Source: Vairimorpha apis BRL 01
Lineage: Eukaryota; Microsporidia; Nosematidae
Length of the DNA: 41,290 nucleotides
Assembly: GCA_000447185.1 (NCBI GenBank)
Contig: KE647138.1
Span: 1 to 41,290 of the forward strand
Direction: 5' to 3'
The notes beneath the pieces are model-generated. The model saw nothing but the letters and a program-made list of their open reading frames with translations, had not been told where the DNA came from and did not search any database. Below are positions 18,998-30,919 of the stretch, one piece after another (the first letter of the stretch is position 1; each line of letters begins with the position of its first letter). A program made the position numbers and the translations under genes.

Positions 18998-21264
18998 TAT
19001 AAAATAAAGATTATATTAATTTTTTTAATTTATGATATATTTTTTATAATTATTAGAAATTACATTTTACAATGTAAAATATTTTATTTTTTAATAATTA
19101 TTAGCAAATAAAATTAGATCATCAAAATAATAAAAATAATTAGAGTTACATGTGTAATATAAATTCATAATCTAAATTTTTAATTATATTTAATCATACA
19201 TTTATATATAAATTAAAATAAAATTTTTTTTGATTGAAAATAATTTAATACTATATAATTACAAAAAATATTTATAATATTTCTAAGTTAATAGTTATGA
19301 TTTGTCAGAGTATATACATAAATATTTAAAATTACATAATATATTAGTTATTTAATACAAAAAATTATATAATGACTAAAATTCAATTAATCTAATTTAA
19401 TTTATTAAAATTTTATAGACTTTTTATATTACAAAAATAAAATGATTTTATAAGATAAATTAAAGATATTTTACTTATTAATAGTTGTTATGTATTTAAA
19501 AATTTCAAACAATAAAATTATATAACTTTTTTTTTGCAATAAATGTTTTTATTTTAAATGTACTTCATTTAAATTGTTAATTTTATTTTAATTAAGTGTA
19601 ATTTATATCTAAATATGTATACAAATACATGTTATTGTATTTATTTTTACAGTAAATATTTAATAAAAATTTATTGCATAAATTAATTTATTTTTTAAAA
19701 TATATATAATTATTGTCAAATAGTTAATTTTTAAATTATTTTAAAGTTAAAATATTTACAAAATTTTTAAAATGTTATTATTTACCTGTAAAAAGTTTTG
19801 TTTGTAATTAGTTGTAATATTTAAAAATTTTAAAAATTTAATATAATTTATTATATAAATTTACTAAACCCAAAAACTGTAATTTAGAGGAAATGTGTTG
19901 CAATAATAATCAAAACTTGGAGACTTCAGGAGCGGAAAAAATGAAATGTTAAGTAATATATAACTCATTAAACTATATTAATTTAAATTTACTAAAAATT
20001 ATATTAAAAAATATTTCAATATTATTTGCGTGTTTTTTTGTTAAATTTTTATTCTATAATATTAATTAGAATTAACAATGTAATATAAAAATTTAAATTG
20101 TTTTTACTTGGTCTTAAATCATTTTTTTATTAAAGTAAATTAACTTATAAAAGTCAAATAATATTTAAGTAAGTTTTTTGTCTATATTTATTTAATATTG
20201 TACAAGTAAAATTTATTGTAATACTTTAAATTTATTAAAAATTGTTTTTTATTGATAAACAAAACTATCAAATTATAATTATTTATAAAACCACTTACCA
20301 TAAATATTTCACAAAATTATGTTATTAAATGCTTTAAATCATATATTTTCAATATATCTGAAAGATTTTTAACAAATTTTATATTCTACATTTTAAATGT
20401 TGTTTCAAATAATTTTTTTGAATTTGATCATTTAAATCGTAAAATATAAAAAAAAAAATTTTAATTTGAAAGAAATAACATTTAGACCTATGTAATTCAA
20501 AATATAGAAAATTCTTTTGCATTCTTATTTTAAGAAATATTAAATATATTAAGTTTATAAAAATAATTTTGTATTTTTTTTATAAACATAAAATGAAACA
20601 TAAATTATATTTTATATGATATCATTTCAATGTTTTAAATATTTAAAACTCTAATGAACATAATTTAAATTTGAAATTTTTAGTAAAAATAAATTATTTA
20701 ATCATTTTAAAATTAAAATAAATATCTATATTATTTAGTTGTAAAGATTTATTATTTACTTCTTGTAAAATTTTCTCTAAATGATTATTATTTGTACAAA
20801 ATTATATATTTTATCATGCGAGTATAATAATAAAAATAAACATTTAGTTAATTAAAAATAATTAGTTATTCATTACAAAAGTATTTATTATATCTATAAT
20901 TTTAATTTTCTTTAAATATATAAACGTATTTATCAAATTATTTTCTAGTATCATTATATTTTATTCAATAATATTTGCATAATTATTTATTATAAACTTT
21001 TTTAAATCATTTGGTTTGTATTTAAAAATAAATTACATAATTACAAAATCATAGTAATAAATTTGTTATAATGATTTAATTTTATATATTTCAATACATC
21101 AAAAAATAATTTGTTTTTAAAAAAATCTTTTTTAATACGAATTTTTAAATAAATATTAATACAGATTTTATCAAAATATATTTATTTTTCTATTAATAAA
21201 ATTGTAATTAAAATATGTAAATTTAACTAATTATTTATCTATAAACATTGTTTGTTAAATTTAC
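18998..21264. other. AT-rich desert with one unexplained less AT-rich island
   Basis: More than 2 kb of almost pure A/T without a supported gene. One island at 19866-19945 stands out by base composition and is treated as a finding. Nothing else is recognisable. Confidence 0.5.
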
Positions 21265-21625
21265 AAAAGACATATTAAAGAGCTCGAAATACAACCAAAC
21301 CTCGAGGCATATATACAGTCATTAGTTCTAAAGAAAACTTTATAGTCTATCTCTCTAGAGGTTAGAAGAGGACACAATTAAAGTGAAGTTGGATAGGATG
21401 AGATAAGAGAAGTAGTATAGAAACTGTTAATACGAAAACCATATGAAAGTAATATTTTTGAGAAGGCGAAATCAAAACTTATTAAAAACAAAATGCCCTT
21501 AATAATAGAGTAAAGAAGAATATGGTGAGGAACAAATAGTAAATCTCAATGGTAAAAATGTTAATGTCAATTAAACAAAAATGAATCAGGTGAATATTAT
21601 TACCTAATAAATTACTTTATCTTAT
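21265..21625 (+). mobile_element. 5'-truncated LINE copy (last codons and 3' tail)
   Basis: It begins with coding sequence for RHIKELEIQPNLEAYIQS, nearly the same residues as in the copy at 3.5 kb. It then has in-frame stops and a tail that includes AACCATATGAAAGTAATATT and AAAGAAGAATATGGT. It ends around GTCAATTAAACA...GGTGAATATTATTACC. This 3' end is shared with the copies ending near 4410 and 29305, which is the mark of a LINE family truncated from the 5' side. Confidence 0.75.
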
Positions 21626-21894
21626 AAAAATACAATTTAATAATTTATTAAATCTAAACGTTTTAATAAATTTATAATACATTAAATTTAGAAAATTAAT
21701 ATGTCGTATTTATATTTTTGTAATCATTAAAAGGTTAAAAAATATTTGATAAACTTATTTTTTAAAACATATTTTTTTAATTTAGAAAATAAAAATTTTT
21801 ATATAAATCGAAAAACAAATAATATATTTATTTGAATTTTATAATAATACTAAACAAATATATAAAAAATATTTTTTTTTAATATAATCTAAGA
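21626..21894. other. AT-rich spacer between two LINE copies
   Basis: No feature is recognisable. Confidence 0.4.
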
Positions 21895-22441
21895 AAATAC
21901 GAAATCACTCTTTACAGGAGTGTATTTCAAATAAACATGTAGAGATTAGAGTAGACACCAGGATACCAACGGATACCAACTGGTATCAAGGTGAAATATA
22001 ATAAACCTGACGTTTATATTTTAGATAAAATAAAAAAGAGATATTAATCGTTGAAGTAGGAATAACCAGTTTTGATAACTTACGAGCTGTAAAAACGGAA
22101 AAAAAGCATAAATAGAATTGCTTGCTTATCATTGTGGAGCAATGCATGGATATAAAACAAAAATTATACCATATGTTATGACATGGGAGGGAATAGTAAC
22201 AACTTTCCACAAACAATATAGGAATGTGCTAAATATAGACAGCCGAACACAGGCATACATACAAGCCAGAGTGTTTAAGATGACCCTAGAGAGTCTCTCT
22301 ATGGAAGCCCGAAGAGGCAAGTATATTACGGAAGGTGAACAGGGGGGTAATGAGTTAGAAAATTTGGAATCATTAAATGCGAAAGTCGCCCTATATCTAC
22401 TTGTGACAATATATAAATTATTGAAAAACACTATACCCTAA
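21895..22441 (+). mobile_element. 5'-truncated LINE copy of a second lineage (endonuclease domain), broken
   Basis: The start encodes SLQECISNKHVEIRVDTRIPT, then after a shift IKVKYNKPDVYILDK, then IVEVGIT, and finally the long open stretch 22118-22441 with TKIIPYVMTWEGIVTTFHKQY. The order and residues parallel the endonuclease end of the long element. Its C-terminus (NIDSRTQAYIQARVFKMTLE) differs from that of the long element and of the other fragments, so this is another lineage. A perfect 10-bp tandem duplication (GGATACCAAC twice, 21961-21980) breaks the frame, and at least one more shift follows near 22040. The copy cannot encode a working enzyme. Confidence 0.75.
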
Positions 22442-24393
22442 TAAATATTTTTTCCTTTTTTTAATTTAAATTAAACTTGCTTAAATTTAAAAAAATAATT
22501 TAGATAATTTTTTTAACCATTAACTCTTATTTATTTTTATTTTTAATATGCAATTTTATGTTTTTTTTGTTTTTTGCTAAATATTTACTTTAATTTATTA
22601 TATTATCATTCTTTCGATAGAAATATTTTATATTTTTTGTATATAGAGTAAATATACTTTTAAATTTTATCATTGTTTTTTTTATATATTATAAGATTTT
22701 AAAAGTTTACTAAAATTTAAAAAAATTGTATTTGTTATTTATATTAATTTATTTTATTAATTTAAAAGAAAAATTTTTTTTTTAAGTTAATTAAAGATAA
22801 TTTATTTAAGGAATTAAAAAAATATTTGAGATTTATATTTTAATAAAGTTTGACAATAAATTTTTAAAGAAGTTCAATATTACATTTGACAAATTAATTT
22901 CAACAATTTTTATATTTTTCTCTAATTCTCAAAAAATATATTTTTATGAATGATATTTGGTCATTTTCTAATTAAAATATTTTTGAATTTATTTGATTTC
23001 AAGTTAAAATTTGTATGTTACAAACATATATTATTTATTTTAATATTATTTTATGCTTTAATATACCTAACTGATAGCGTTGTAAAATTTTAATTCATAG
23101 TAATTTAATTTATACGCAATAAACTTATTTTAAATTAAAATAAGTAGGAATTTCAGCAAACTATTAAATTAAACGTTTAAGTTAACAATTTACTTTTTTA
23201 TATTAAAAAATTAATAAATAACAACTTTAATAATCTTTTTTCTCTATAAAATAAAAAGCATTATATAATTTTTATTAAATTAGTTGATAAACTAACGTTT
23301 GATATTTATATCTAAATTATAATATTTTTTTTTTGTTTAAAATTTTCGATTTTTTCAGCAGTAATCAATGTGTCGATTTTAGATACTATCTAATTATATA
23401 AAGTATTTAATTTTTTGTAAATAATATTTTGTTTGAATTTCTTTAAAATCAATTTTTCTAATAAAAAGAGATTATATTTTGGTAACGTGTTCCGTTCTTA
23501 AACAAACATCTTCTCATATTCCATATTAACAAACTTATTTTTTATTAATGTCATTTTTAATAATATAAATTTTTTTTGCATATTTAATTGTTGTATAAAG
23601 AGATAATTCATATTTACAAACAGTAAAATTTTATAATTTTATCGATAATTAAAAAATTAATTAAATTAACAATCACAAATATAAAATTTTTAATTATTCT
23701 CAAATTAATTATATTGTAAAAATTGTGAAATTTTTAAAACTACAATTTATTTATAATTTATTTGTAATTAATGTTTAAATTAAAATATTATATACAAAAT
23801 TTACAATAAAGATTATAATTTTAAAAAAGAGAATTATTAAAAGCACATATGATTATATAATTTTTTAAATTTATAATGAATTTAATACACTTGAAAGTTT
23901 TCAGATGCATATTTAAATTTAGTAAAAATTATATTGTTTGTTTTATATTGTGCAGTAAAAACAGTATTTGTTTATTTACATCTTAATTTAAAATTTACTT
24001 ATTTGTTATAATAAGAATAAAATTTTAAAATTTTAGAGTAATAAAACATTCTTAAATATATAAATATACATTTTAAAAAAAAATTTTCGTACTTTTTTTC
24101 ATTAAAAAAATCTTTAAATATAAAATGACTTGATAGGTTTATTTTTAAAAAATACGTAATTTTTAATTTAAATTAAATAACACAATAATTATCATTATTA
24201 AAATGTTTTTCAAAATTCTTTATATATCAATATAATTCATTACTATAAAAAAAAGATTATTACAATGAAAATTTATATTTTTAAATTTAAATAGACTGTT
24301 TAATAAATTGTTGATCAAATGTTAATAATAAATTATGTAATTTAATTTTCAAACAGTAAAAAAAATTATTTTTTTCTTATTAATAAAATTATT
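22442..24393. other. AT-rich desert, nothing supported
   Basis: About 1.95 kb without a supported gene. A patch at about 23340-23530 is slightly less AT-rich and may be eroded repeat, but it has no frame or motif I can name. Confidence 0.45.
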
Positions 24394-27296
24394 TTAATAA
24401 TTTCTGGTATATCTTTCAAAATTATTAATTCCATTTTTAAAAACAAATTTTTTAGATTCTACTTTACCTTTGCTTTTAATTGAAAGACTTGACTCACTTT
24501 CTGTTGATCCTATACTACTAGATGATCTAAGTAATTTTGAATTATGATCACTTTTTTTATAAATTTTTAATGATGGGTCTTCTCTGTTGAATTCTTTTAC
24601 AACATTTAAATTTTGATTTTGTTTATTTTTTTATTTTCTATAAATTGTTTTAGATCTTTATTTTTTTCAACAAAATTAACTTTATCATTTTTATTATTTT
24701 TTTCTACAGAATTTAATCTTTGCTCTTTGATGTTTTCTTTTAAGGCTTTTGAATTTTGATCTTGTTTATTTTTTTATTAATAAAAAAATTTTTAATATTT
24801 TTATTTTTCTCAATAAAATTAATTTTTTCAAATTTAATATTGTTTTGATCTTTATTTATCTTTTTATCTTTATTACTTTTATCATCAAAATTTAAAACAT
24901 CTATTTTATTTGAATCCTGGCATTGTATTATTTTTTTAGTATCTTTATTTTTTTTATAAAATCAACTTTCTCTGAATTAATATTTTTTTCACAATCTTTC
25001 ATTATTTCTCCATCAAAATTTAATTTATCTTCTATTTTTTTACTTTCTAATTGACTAATATCTTTGATAAGTTGAATCTCATTATTTACTAGTCTTGTTT
25101 CTTTTATAATTGAATCTTCAGTTTCAGTTTCATCTGTTGTTTTTACAGAATTTAATTCATTTACTTCATTTTCTAAATCTTTATGTTGTAAAACATTTAT
25201 TTCTTTTATTTCTTCCTTTTTTAAATTTTCTTTTTTTAAGACACTTATTTCTTGTTCTTTTTCATATTGTAAAACGACATTTGAAATTTGTTCTTCTTCA
25301 TTTTCTTTCAAGATATTATTTTTTTTAACTTATTATTTTCTTCAACGATACTTAATTCTTGCTTTTTATTTAGCGTTTCATTTTTTAGTAAAACATTTAA
25401 TGGTTGTTCTTGATCTTTTTCTTCAACAATTTTTATTTTTTGTTCTTCATTAATTTCTTCAATACCATTCTGTAATTGTTTATCTTTATCTTCTTCAACA
25501 ACATTTAATGCTTTATACTTTTCATTATTATCTTCAACTACATTTAATTCTTGCATTTTATTTAGTGTTTCATTTTTTAGTAAAATATTTAATGGTTGTT
25601 CTTGATCTTTTTCTTCAACAACTTTAATTTTTTGTTTTTCATTAATTTCTTGTACAACATTTAATGCTTTATAATTTTCATTCTTTAAATCATTCTCTTG
25701 TTCAGCAGTTTCTTCGTGTTTTTTATTATAAACTTCAACTGCATTTAAATTTCTTGTTTTATTGTTTTCTTTAATAACGTTTACTTCTTCTTTTTTTACA
25801 TTTATTTTGTTTTGACATTTAATATTCTTTTCGTCCAAATTAAGTTGGTTATTTTTATCATATAATACTAAATCTTTGATAATTCTTCTATTATGATTTA
25901 TTATTTTACATTTTTCATCATCTCTTAAATCTTGATAATTTTTTATTCCTTTATTAACATTAAAATTTTGTAATTTTTCAGTTTCAAGCTTTTCCTGCTT
26001 TATTATATTTAAATTTTGAATTTTATTGTTTTTCTCATTATTAAATTCATCACATTTATTTTTCAAACTCTCTTGCTGAAGAACATTTAAAAAATTTTTA
26101 TTATTTTCTTCAAATTCTCGTAGCAATAATAATTTATTATTTTCTTGTTTTAAATCATTCAAATTTTGACCTTTATTTATTTTTACTGAACTATTTGATG
26201 TATAATTAATATTATTCTCTTTAACTATATTTTTATCAGTATTTTCATCTTTTAAGTTTTGTTGTCGTAAAACTAATTCATATTTTTGACTTATATCATT
26301 AATATTTGCATAACATTTTGACGTTTATGATCATTTTTTATTTTTTTTACAGCTAAAAACGGATTACCTTCACTTTTTTATATTTAGGAATTAAAATTAC
26401 TAATTCATCAAATATTGTAGGACAATAAAATTCTCTATTTAAAAACTTAAGAAAAATATTTTCAATGATAGTAGTTAAATCTTTTTTATTTAAGTCTACT
26501 TTTTTTAAAAACGTATTGTTTTTTCTTTTTTAATATCATAAACATATTTAATAAATTTTTTACATATTTCGATATTTTCTAAGTTATCTGTAGCTTTTAC
26601 CTTAATAATTTCATCTTTTTTGTAATCATCAGTTTTTTGTTTGTTTTTTCTGTCTTTATAAAATTTGTTACTATCAGTGTAATATTTTTTTGAATCAACA
26701 TTACTAACCACCTCATTTAAGGATTTATTCAACGATTTAGTATAATTATTAAAATTTAAATCAGTTTGATCATTTTTAGAAAATCTAACAATTTTCATAT
26801 TATTATTAACTTTATCAGTATTTTTTACATCTGAACTGAATTTTGAAAAATTCTCGTAATTTTAATATTAACTTCATTTTTTTCATCAATGAAATATTTT
26901 AAAATTTTATATATTTTTTTTTATCATTTTCTAAAATCAATTTTGAATTTACATAAATAACAAAATTCTTAAAACCATCTAAGTCTTTAATTTTAAGTTC
27001 ATTTAGATACTCATAAAACTTATTAGATTTATCACCAGTTAAAAACTTTAAGATAAACATGATAGAATAACAATGTAATTCAACTTTGTATTTATCTGAA
27101 TCTTTGGAATTCTCAAGATAAATATTTGTGAATTTGTCTACAAAATCATTCAATGAATTATAATCTGAATTTTTATTTTTTCAGTATTATATAACGAATA
27201 TTTATAGATATACAATAAATAAAATCCTAAACTGCAAATCAAAATAGAAAATAAAATTGTTAATAATATATTTTTATGTAAAATCTTAGTTATCAT
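24394..27296 (-). CDS. Membrane-anchored coiled-coil protein with a 64-residue repeat, about 970 residues; about ten frame breaks
   Basis: The gene reads from the ATG at 27296 to TAA at 24394-24396. Ten single-base additions, nearly all in A or T runs, keep one frame open through the whole locus; the clearest are near 27178, 26920, 26520, 25318 and 24950. Residues about 8-27 (NILLTILFSILICSLGFYLL) form a signal anchor or signal peptide. About 250 mostly helical residues follow (VELHCYSIMFILKFLTGDKS; FYCPTIFDELVILIPKY). A very long, charged coiled-coil region rich in E, K, N, Q and L makes up most of the rest. Within it, a unit containing VEEKDQEQPLN and LLKNETLNK occurs twice, 64 residues apart. 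The C-terminus is serine-rich and basic (KLLRSSSSIGSTESESSLS). Such a layout suits a structural or tethering protein in the secretory pathway or at the cell surface. No known family is recognised. No CCC motif is found at this start (only ATCCATATG). Confidence 0.6.
25341..25652 (-). repeat. 192-bp coding tandem repeat inside the coiled-coil gene
   Basis: Segments at about 25341-25460 and 25533-25652 are nearly identical over roughly 110 bp, and the landmarks TTCTTGC at 25356 and 25548 are 192 bp apart. The period is a multiple of three, so the repeat keeps the protein frame (64 residues). Confidence 0.8.
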
Positions 27297-28949
27297 ATGG
27301 ATTTAAATTTGATTATTTTATATAAAATTAATATAAATTTTTAATTAATTTAAATCTCATTTATTGACGTTTCATTTATATTTATATTGAAATTTTTTTC
27401 AATTAAGAATTGTTGAACAAAATATTTAAAAATGTTATTTAAGTATTGTATTATATAAATTTTTTTTAAATTTTTTTTAATATAAAAATTCAAATATTTA
27501 TTATAAATTAAATTTTTTAACTTTAATAATTTTAACAACAACTTTTTGTTTCAAAATTTAATTTTTAAGGTAAAAATCAAAATACCAACTTCAAATTTTA
27601 TTTTATATATATAGAATCTTTTTTATTTTTTGATTTATTTTTGCAATACTTAATAATATTTTATCAAATTGATTATTAATATGATTGAAATATTATTTTT
27701 AAATAATAAAGTTACAAAATATAATTAAACATAACTTTATGTTTTTAAATTGTTATATTTTTAAAATAATTTAGATAAAAATCTATTATATGAAATTGAA
27801 AATTTTATATTAATTTCAAAATTTAATATTCATTTTAAAAAACATAAAAATCAAAATGTTATAATTTTAAATTATTTATTAATTACCTTTTTTATATTAA
27901 TAAAATATTAAACTTTTTTACAATAGATCCTGTTTTTTTAAATCGCAAAAGTATATTTAAAGTGCAAGTATAGATTAACTTTATTTTTTTAAATAAAAAA
28001 TTTTTACATACAATTCCGATTGTTTGGTCAAGTTTAAAAATAAGATTTTATATTTATTAAATTTTTAAATAAAAAAAATATTATTATTTTATTTTTTTTT
28101 ATTTTGAAACTATAATATAGATTTTTGTGGTAATTGTACTGCAACTATTTATTTTTATTAATGTTTTCAATTTCTGACATAAGTATTTCAATTTCACATT
28201 CATATCTTTGCTTTGGATTTTTGAAAATATTTGCTTAATTATAAATAATATCTATTTTTTATTAAAATACTTTGTTTAAATTAAAAATTATATATTAATT
28301 TATTTTTTTTTATATTAACACATATGTATAAAAACTTTATAAAAACATATTCTTAATAAAAATAAATAAGAAAATTTTTCAAATTTTAAAAAGTAAATTT
28401 TTAATTAATTCGTTAATCTAGATTTCAAAAAAATCGAATTATAAATTGTTATTTAAAAAAAAATTGTAGGTTATTTCAATATAATTTAAATTTGTTATGC
28501 AAATATTTTCTTAAAGTATAAAAATATTGTGTAAAAAGTAAAAATAAAAAATTTAATAACAATTTTTGTAAAAATATTTTTTTTTAAATTTTAAAATCAT
28601 ATAAATTTCGAATTATCTTTTGAATAGATAATAATATAATAAAAAAAAATTATTTTTATTGTAAGTTTTTTTGAAAAGTAATTATCTATAATACTATAGT
28701 TTAATTATTTAAATTATTAATTTGTACAATAAATTAACTAAAAGTAATTATTTTAACAATATATGTTTAAAAAAAGTTTTTGAAAATTTAAAATTTATTT
28801 TGAGTCTATATATGATAAGTAGTTTAATAAAATAGATTTTTTAATATTAATGATTTCATGTTATAAAATAATTTTTTAATTCAAAAGTTAATTTAAAAAA
28901 TTTAAAGTTATTAAAAATCAAAACATAAATTAATTATAAAATTAGTAGC
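27297..28949. other. AT-rich intergenic region, nothing firmly supported
   Basis: No gene is supported. A patch at 28145-28234 on the reverse strand has an open stretch including NPKQRYECEIEILMSEIENI without an initiating ATG; it is discussed as a finding. Confidence 0.45.
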
Positions 28950-29305
28950 ATATATGGCATATGAGATGGTGTGGTAACTTAATAACAAAAAAATATTTTA
29001 AAGTGCTCGAAACTGAACCAAACCTTAAGCACATATGTAATCGTAGTTTTAAAAAAAACTTTAAAATCTATTTCTCTAAAGCAAAGACAAGGACTGGTTA
29101 TTGTAAAGTTGATAGAATGAAATACAAAATTCATTTGAAAGTAAAATATTTTAGAGTCGAGACAAAATATAATTTAAAATTAAATGCCCTATTATAATAC
29201 AATTAAAAATAACAATGAGATGACAAGTAATTAATCTTAACTTTAAATAGGATAATATCAGTTAAACAGAAATAAGTGAATATTATTACTGAATAAATTA
29301 TAATA
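28950..29305 (+). mobile_element. 5'-truncated LINE 3' end
   Basis: The open stretch 28961-29197 resembles the end of the LINE protein: MRWCGNLITKKYFKVLETEP followed by NLKHICNRSFKKNFKIYFSK, against WEGVVTK..YIKELEIQPNLEAYMQSIILKK in the 3.5-kb copy. The tail ends in ATCAGTTAAACAGAAAT and GTGAATATTATTACTGAATAA, the same terminal block as the copies near 4.4 and 21.6 kb. The sequence is the most diverged of that lineage. Confidence 0.7.
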
Positions 29306-30823
29306 TATACCAATTTTTATAATACCTTAACTCTTAATTCTAATAATAAAGCTAAAATAATTAGTACTTTTTAAAAAAATAAAGTTGTAATTCGGTTTTG
29401 TAAAAAAAATTTATAAATGAGAAACAAAATAACTTCAAGACAAAAACTTTATATAATTGTAAAAATTAACTTTATCATGATTGATTTTTGTATTTTTAAA
29501 ATAAAAAATTATAAATTAATATCAATATTAGAAAACAAATTGTAATTATAAAATATTATCGAAAAGATAAAAAAAAATTATGCTATCAAGTATAATATTA
29601 TTTCATAATTGTAATTGCTCTAAATATTTAAAAACAGCTTAAATTTTTTTACATTAATTATAAAAAAATGTAGGTCTATAATATCATAAACAAATTACAA
29701 TTCAGTTTACTTTTTATTAATATATATGAATGATATGTGTTTGTTTGTACTTTAATTTATATTAATTTGTAATCATTTTTTTTAATAAGAATAATTAATT
29801 ATATTTGTTGTGCATTGTTTTTAATTAACTTAAATTTAATATTTTTACAACAATTTACTCATTAAAATATTTTTAATTTTTTCAAATTTAATGTTTTCTA
29901 AATTATTTTAACTTTTTAATTATATTTTTATTACATATATATTTAAAAAATTTAATTTGCATTATTATATATAAAAATAATAGTTTTTAATAACTGAAAC
30001 TTTTAAATTTTATAATTTTCTGATATTATAAATAAAGTTTTGTTTTGCTATCATTTTTTTAATCCAAATAAATTATTATTTCCTTTTAAATTCCCTATCA
30101 CTGATTAGAAATAAATATTTATAATTTTGTTATTTGTTTATAAAAATTCATAATAAAAAATATTATTCAATAACAACAAAACAATACTTAAAAAGAAAAT
30201 AAGCTATTACTTGCATTTTTACAAATTAATTGCAAACAAGATTTTTTATAAAATTTTTTTTATATATATTTTATCGGTATTTAAAAACTACAATTTTTTA
30301 AAATAATTTTGAATTTTTTTTTAAATTCATAAATATAATACTTTGAGTAATATATATTCAATATGAATTATTATTTAAAATATGTTTAATGTTTAAAAAA
30401 AATATTCTTATTTTAAAATTAGAATGCATGTTTAAATTTATATATATACAATTAAACTATATTATCTTTTCTGTATAGTTTCAAATATATTTTTAATTGT
30501 TCAAATTATTAAAATTTAATTTTTTAAAAACTATTAAACATTATTTTATACATATACAAAGTAATTAACATATTTTTTAAAACAATTGGTTGTTTAAAAC
30601 CAACGTTTAAATAGAACTTATTAATAGTTTTTAGCCATATTAACGTTATCTTAAAGTTCAACCAAAAATAAAAGTAATTTTAAATATTTTATATTTTTTA
30701 ATTAAACATCTAAATGTATTTTGATTTTTAGATTTTGATCTTTTTTGTTATTTAAAAACGAATTATATTAATTATTTTATTTATAGGTCAAATTATATTT
30801 ATAAAAAAAATACACATACAGTC
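29306..30823. other. AT-rich desert, nothing supported
   Basis: No gene, RNA or repeat is recognisable. Confidence 0.5.
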
Positions 30824-30919
30824 ATGAAAATGCGTTTTATATATACAACAATATTAAGTGCTATATGTATTTCAATATATCAACTTGTAGTTTTTTATAG
30901 AACAAAAAAGAGAAATTAA
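30824..30919 (+). CDS. Candidate 31-residue single-pass membrane protein
   Basis: An ATG frame encodes MKMRFIYTTILSAICISIYQ followed by a short hydrophobic stretch and the basic end RTKKRN. The layout of a short positive N-terminus, one membrane helix (about residues 5-25) and a positive tail is that of tiny membrane-complex subunits (for example OST4-type or TOM-type small subunits). I cannot assign a family. The stretch is slightly less AT-rich than its surroundings and sits isolated in a 2.9-kb desert. There is no CCC motif upstream. It may be a chance frame. Confidence 0.3.
   Translation: MKMRFIYTTILSAICISIYQLVVFYRTKKRN

Noticed and set aside
25110..25328. Forward frame of 72 leucine/phenylalanine-rich codons
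   Set aside because: It is the antisense of the E/K-rich coiled-coil gene, which always gives L/F-rich translations on the other strand.
27350..27541. Reverse frame of 63 codons upstream of the coiled-coil gene
   Set aside because: Pure A/T composition (K, L, N, I, Y only), no start motif, no domain; expected by chance here.
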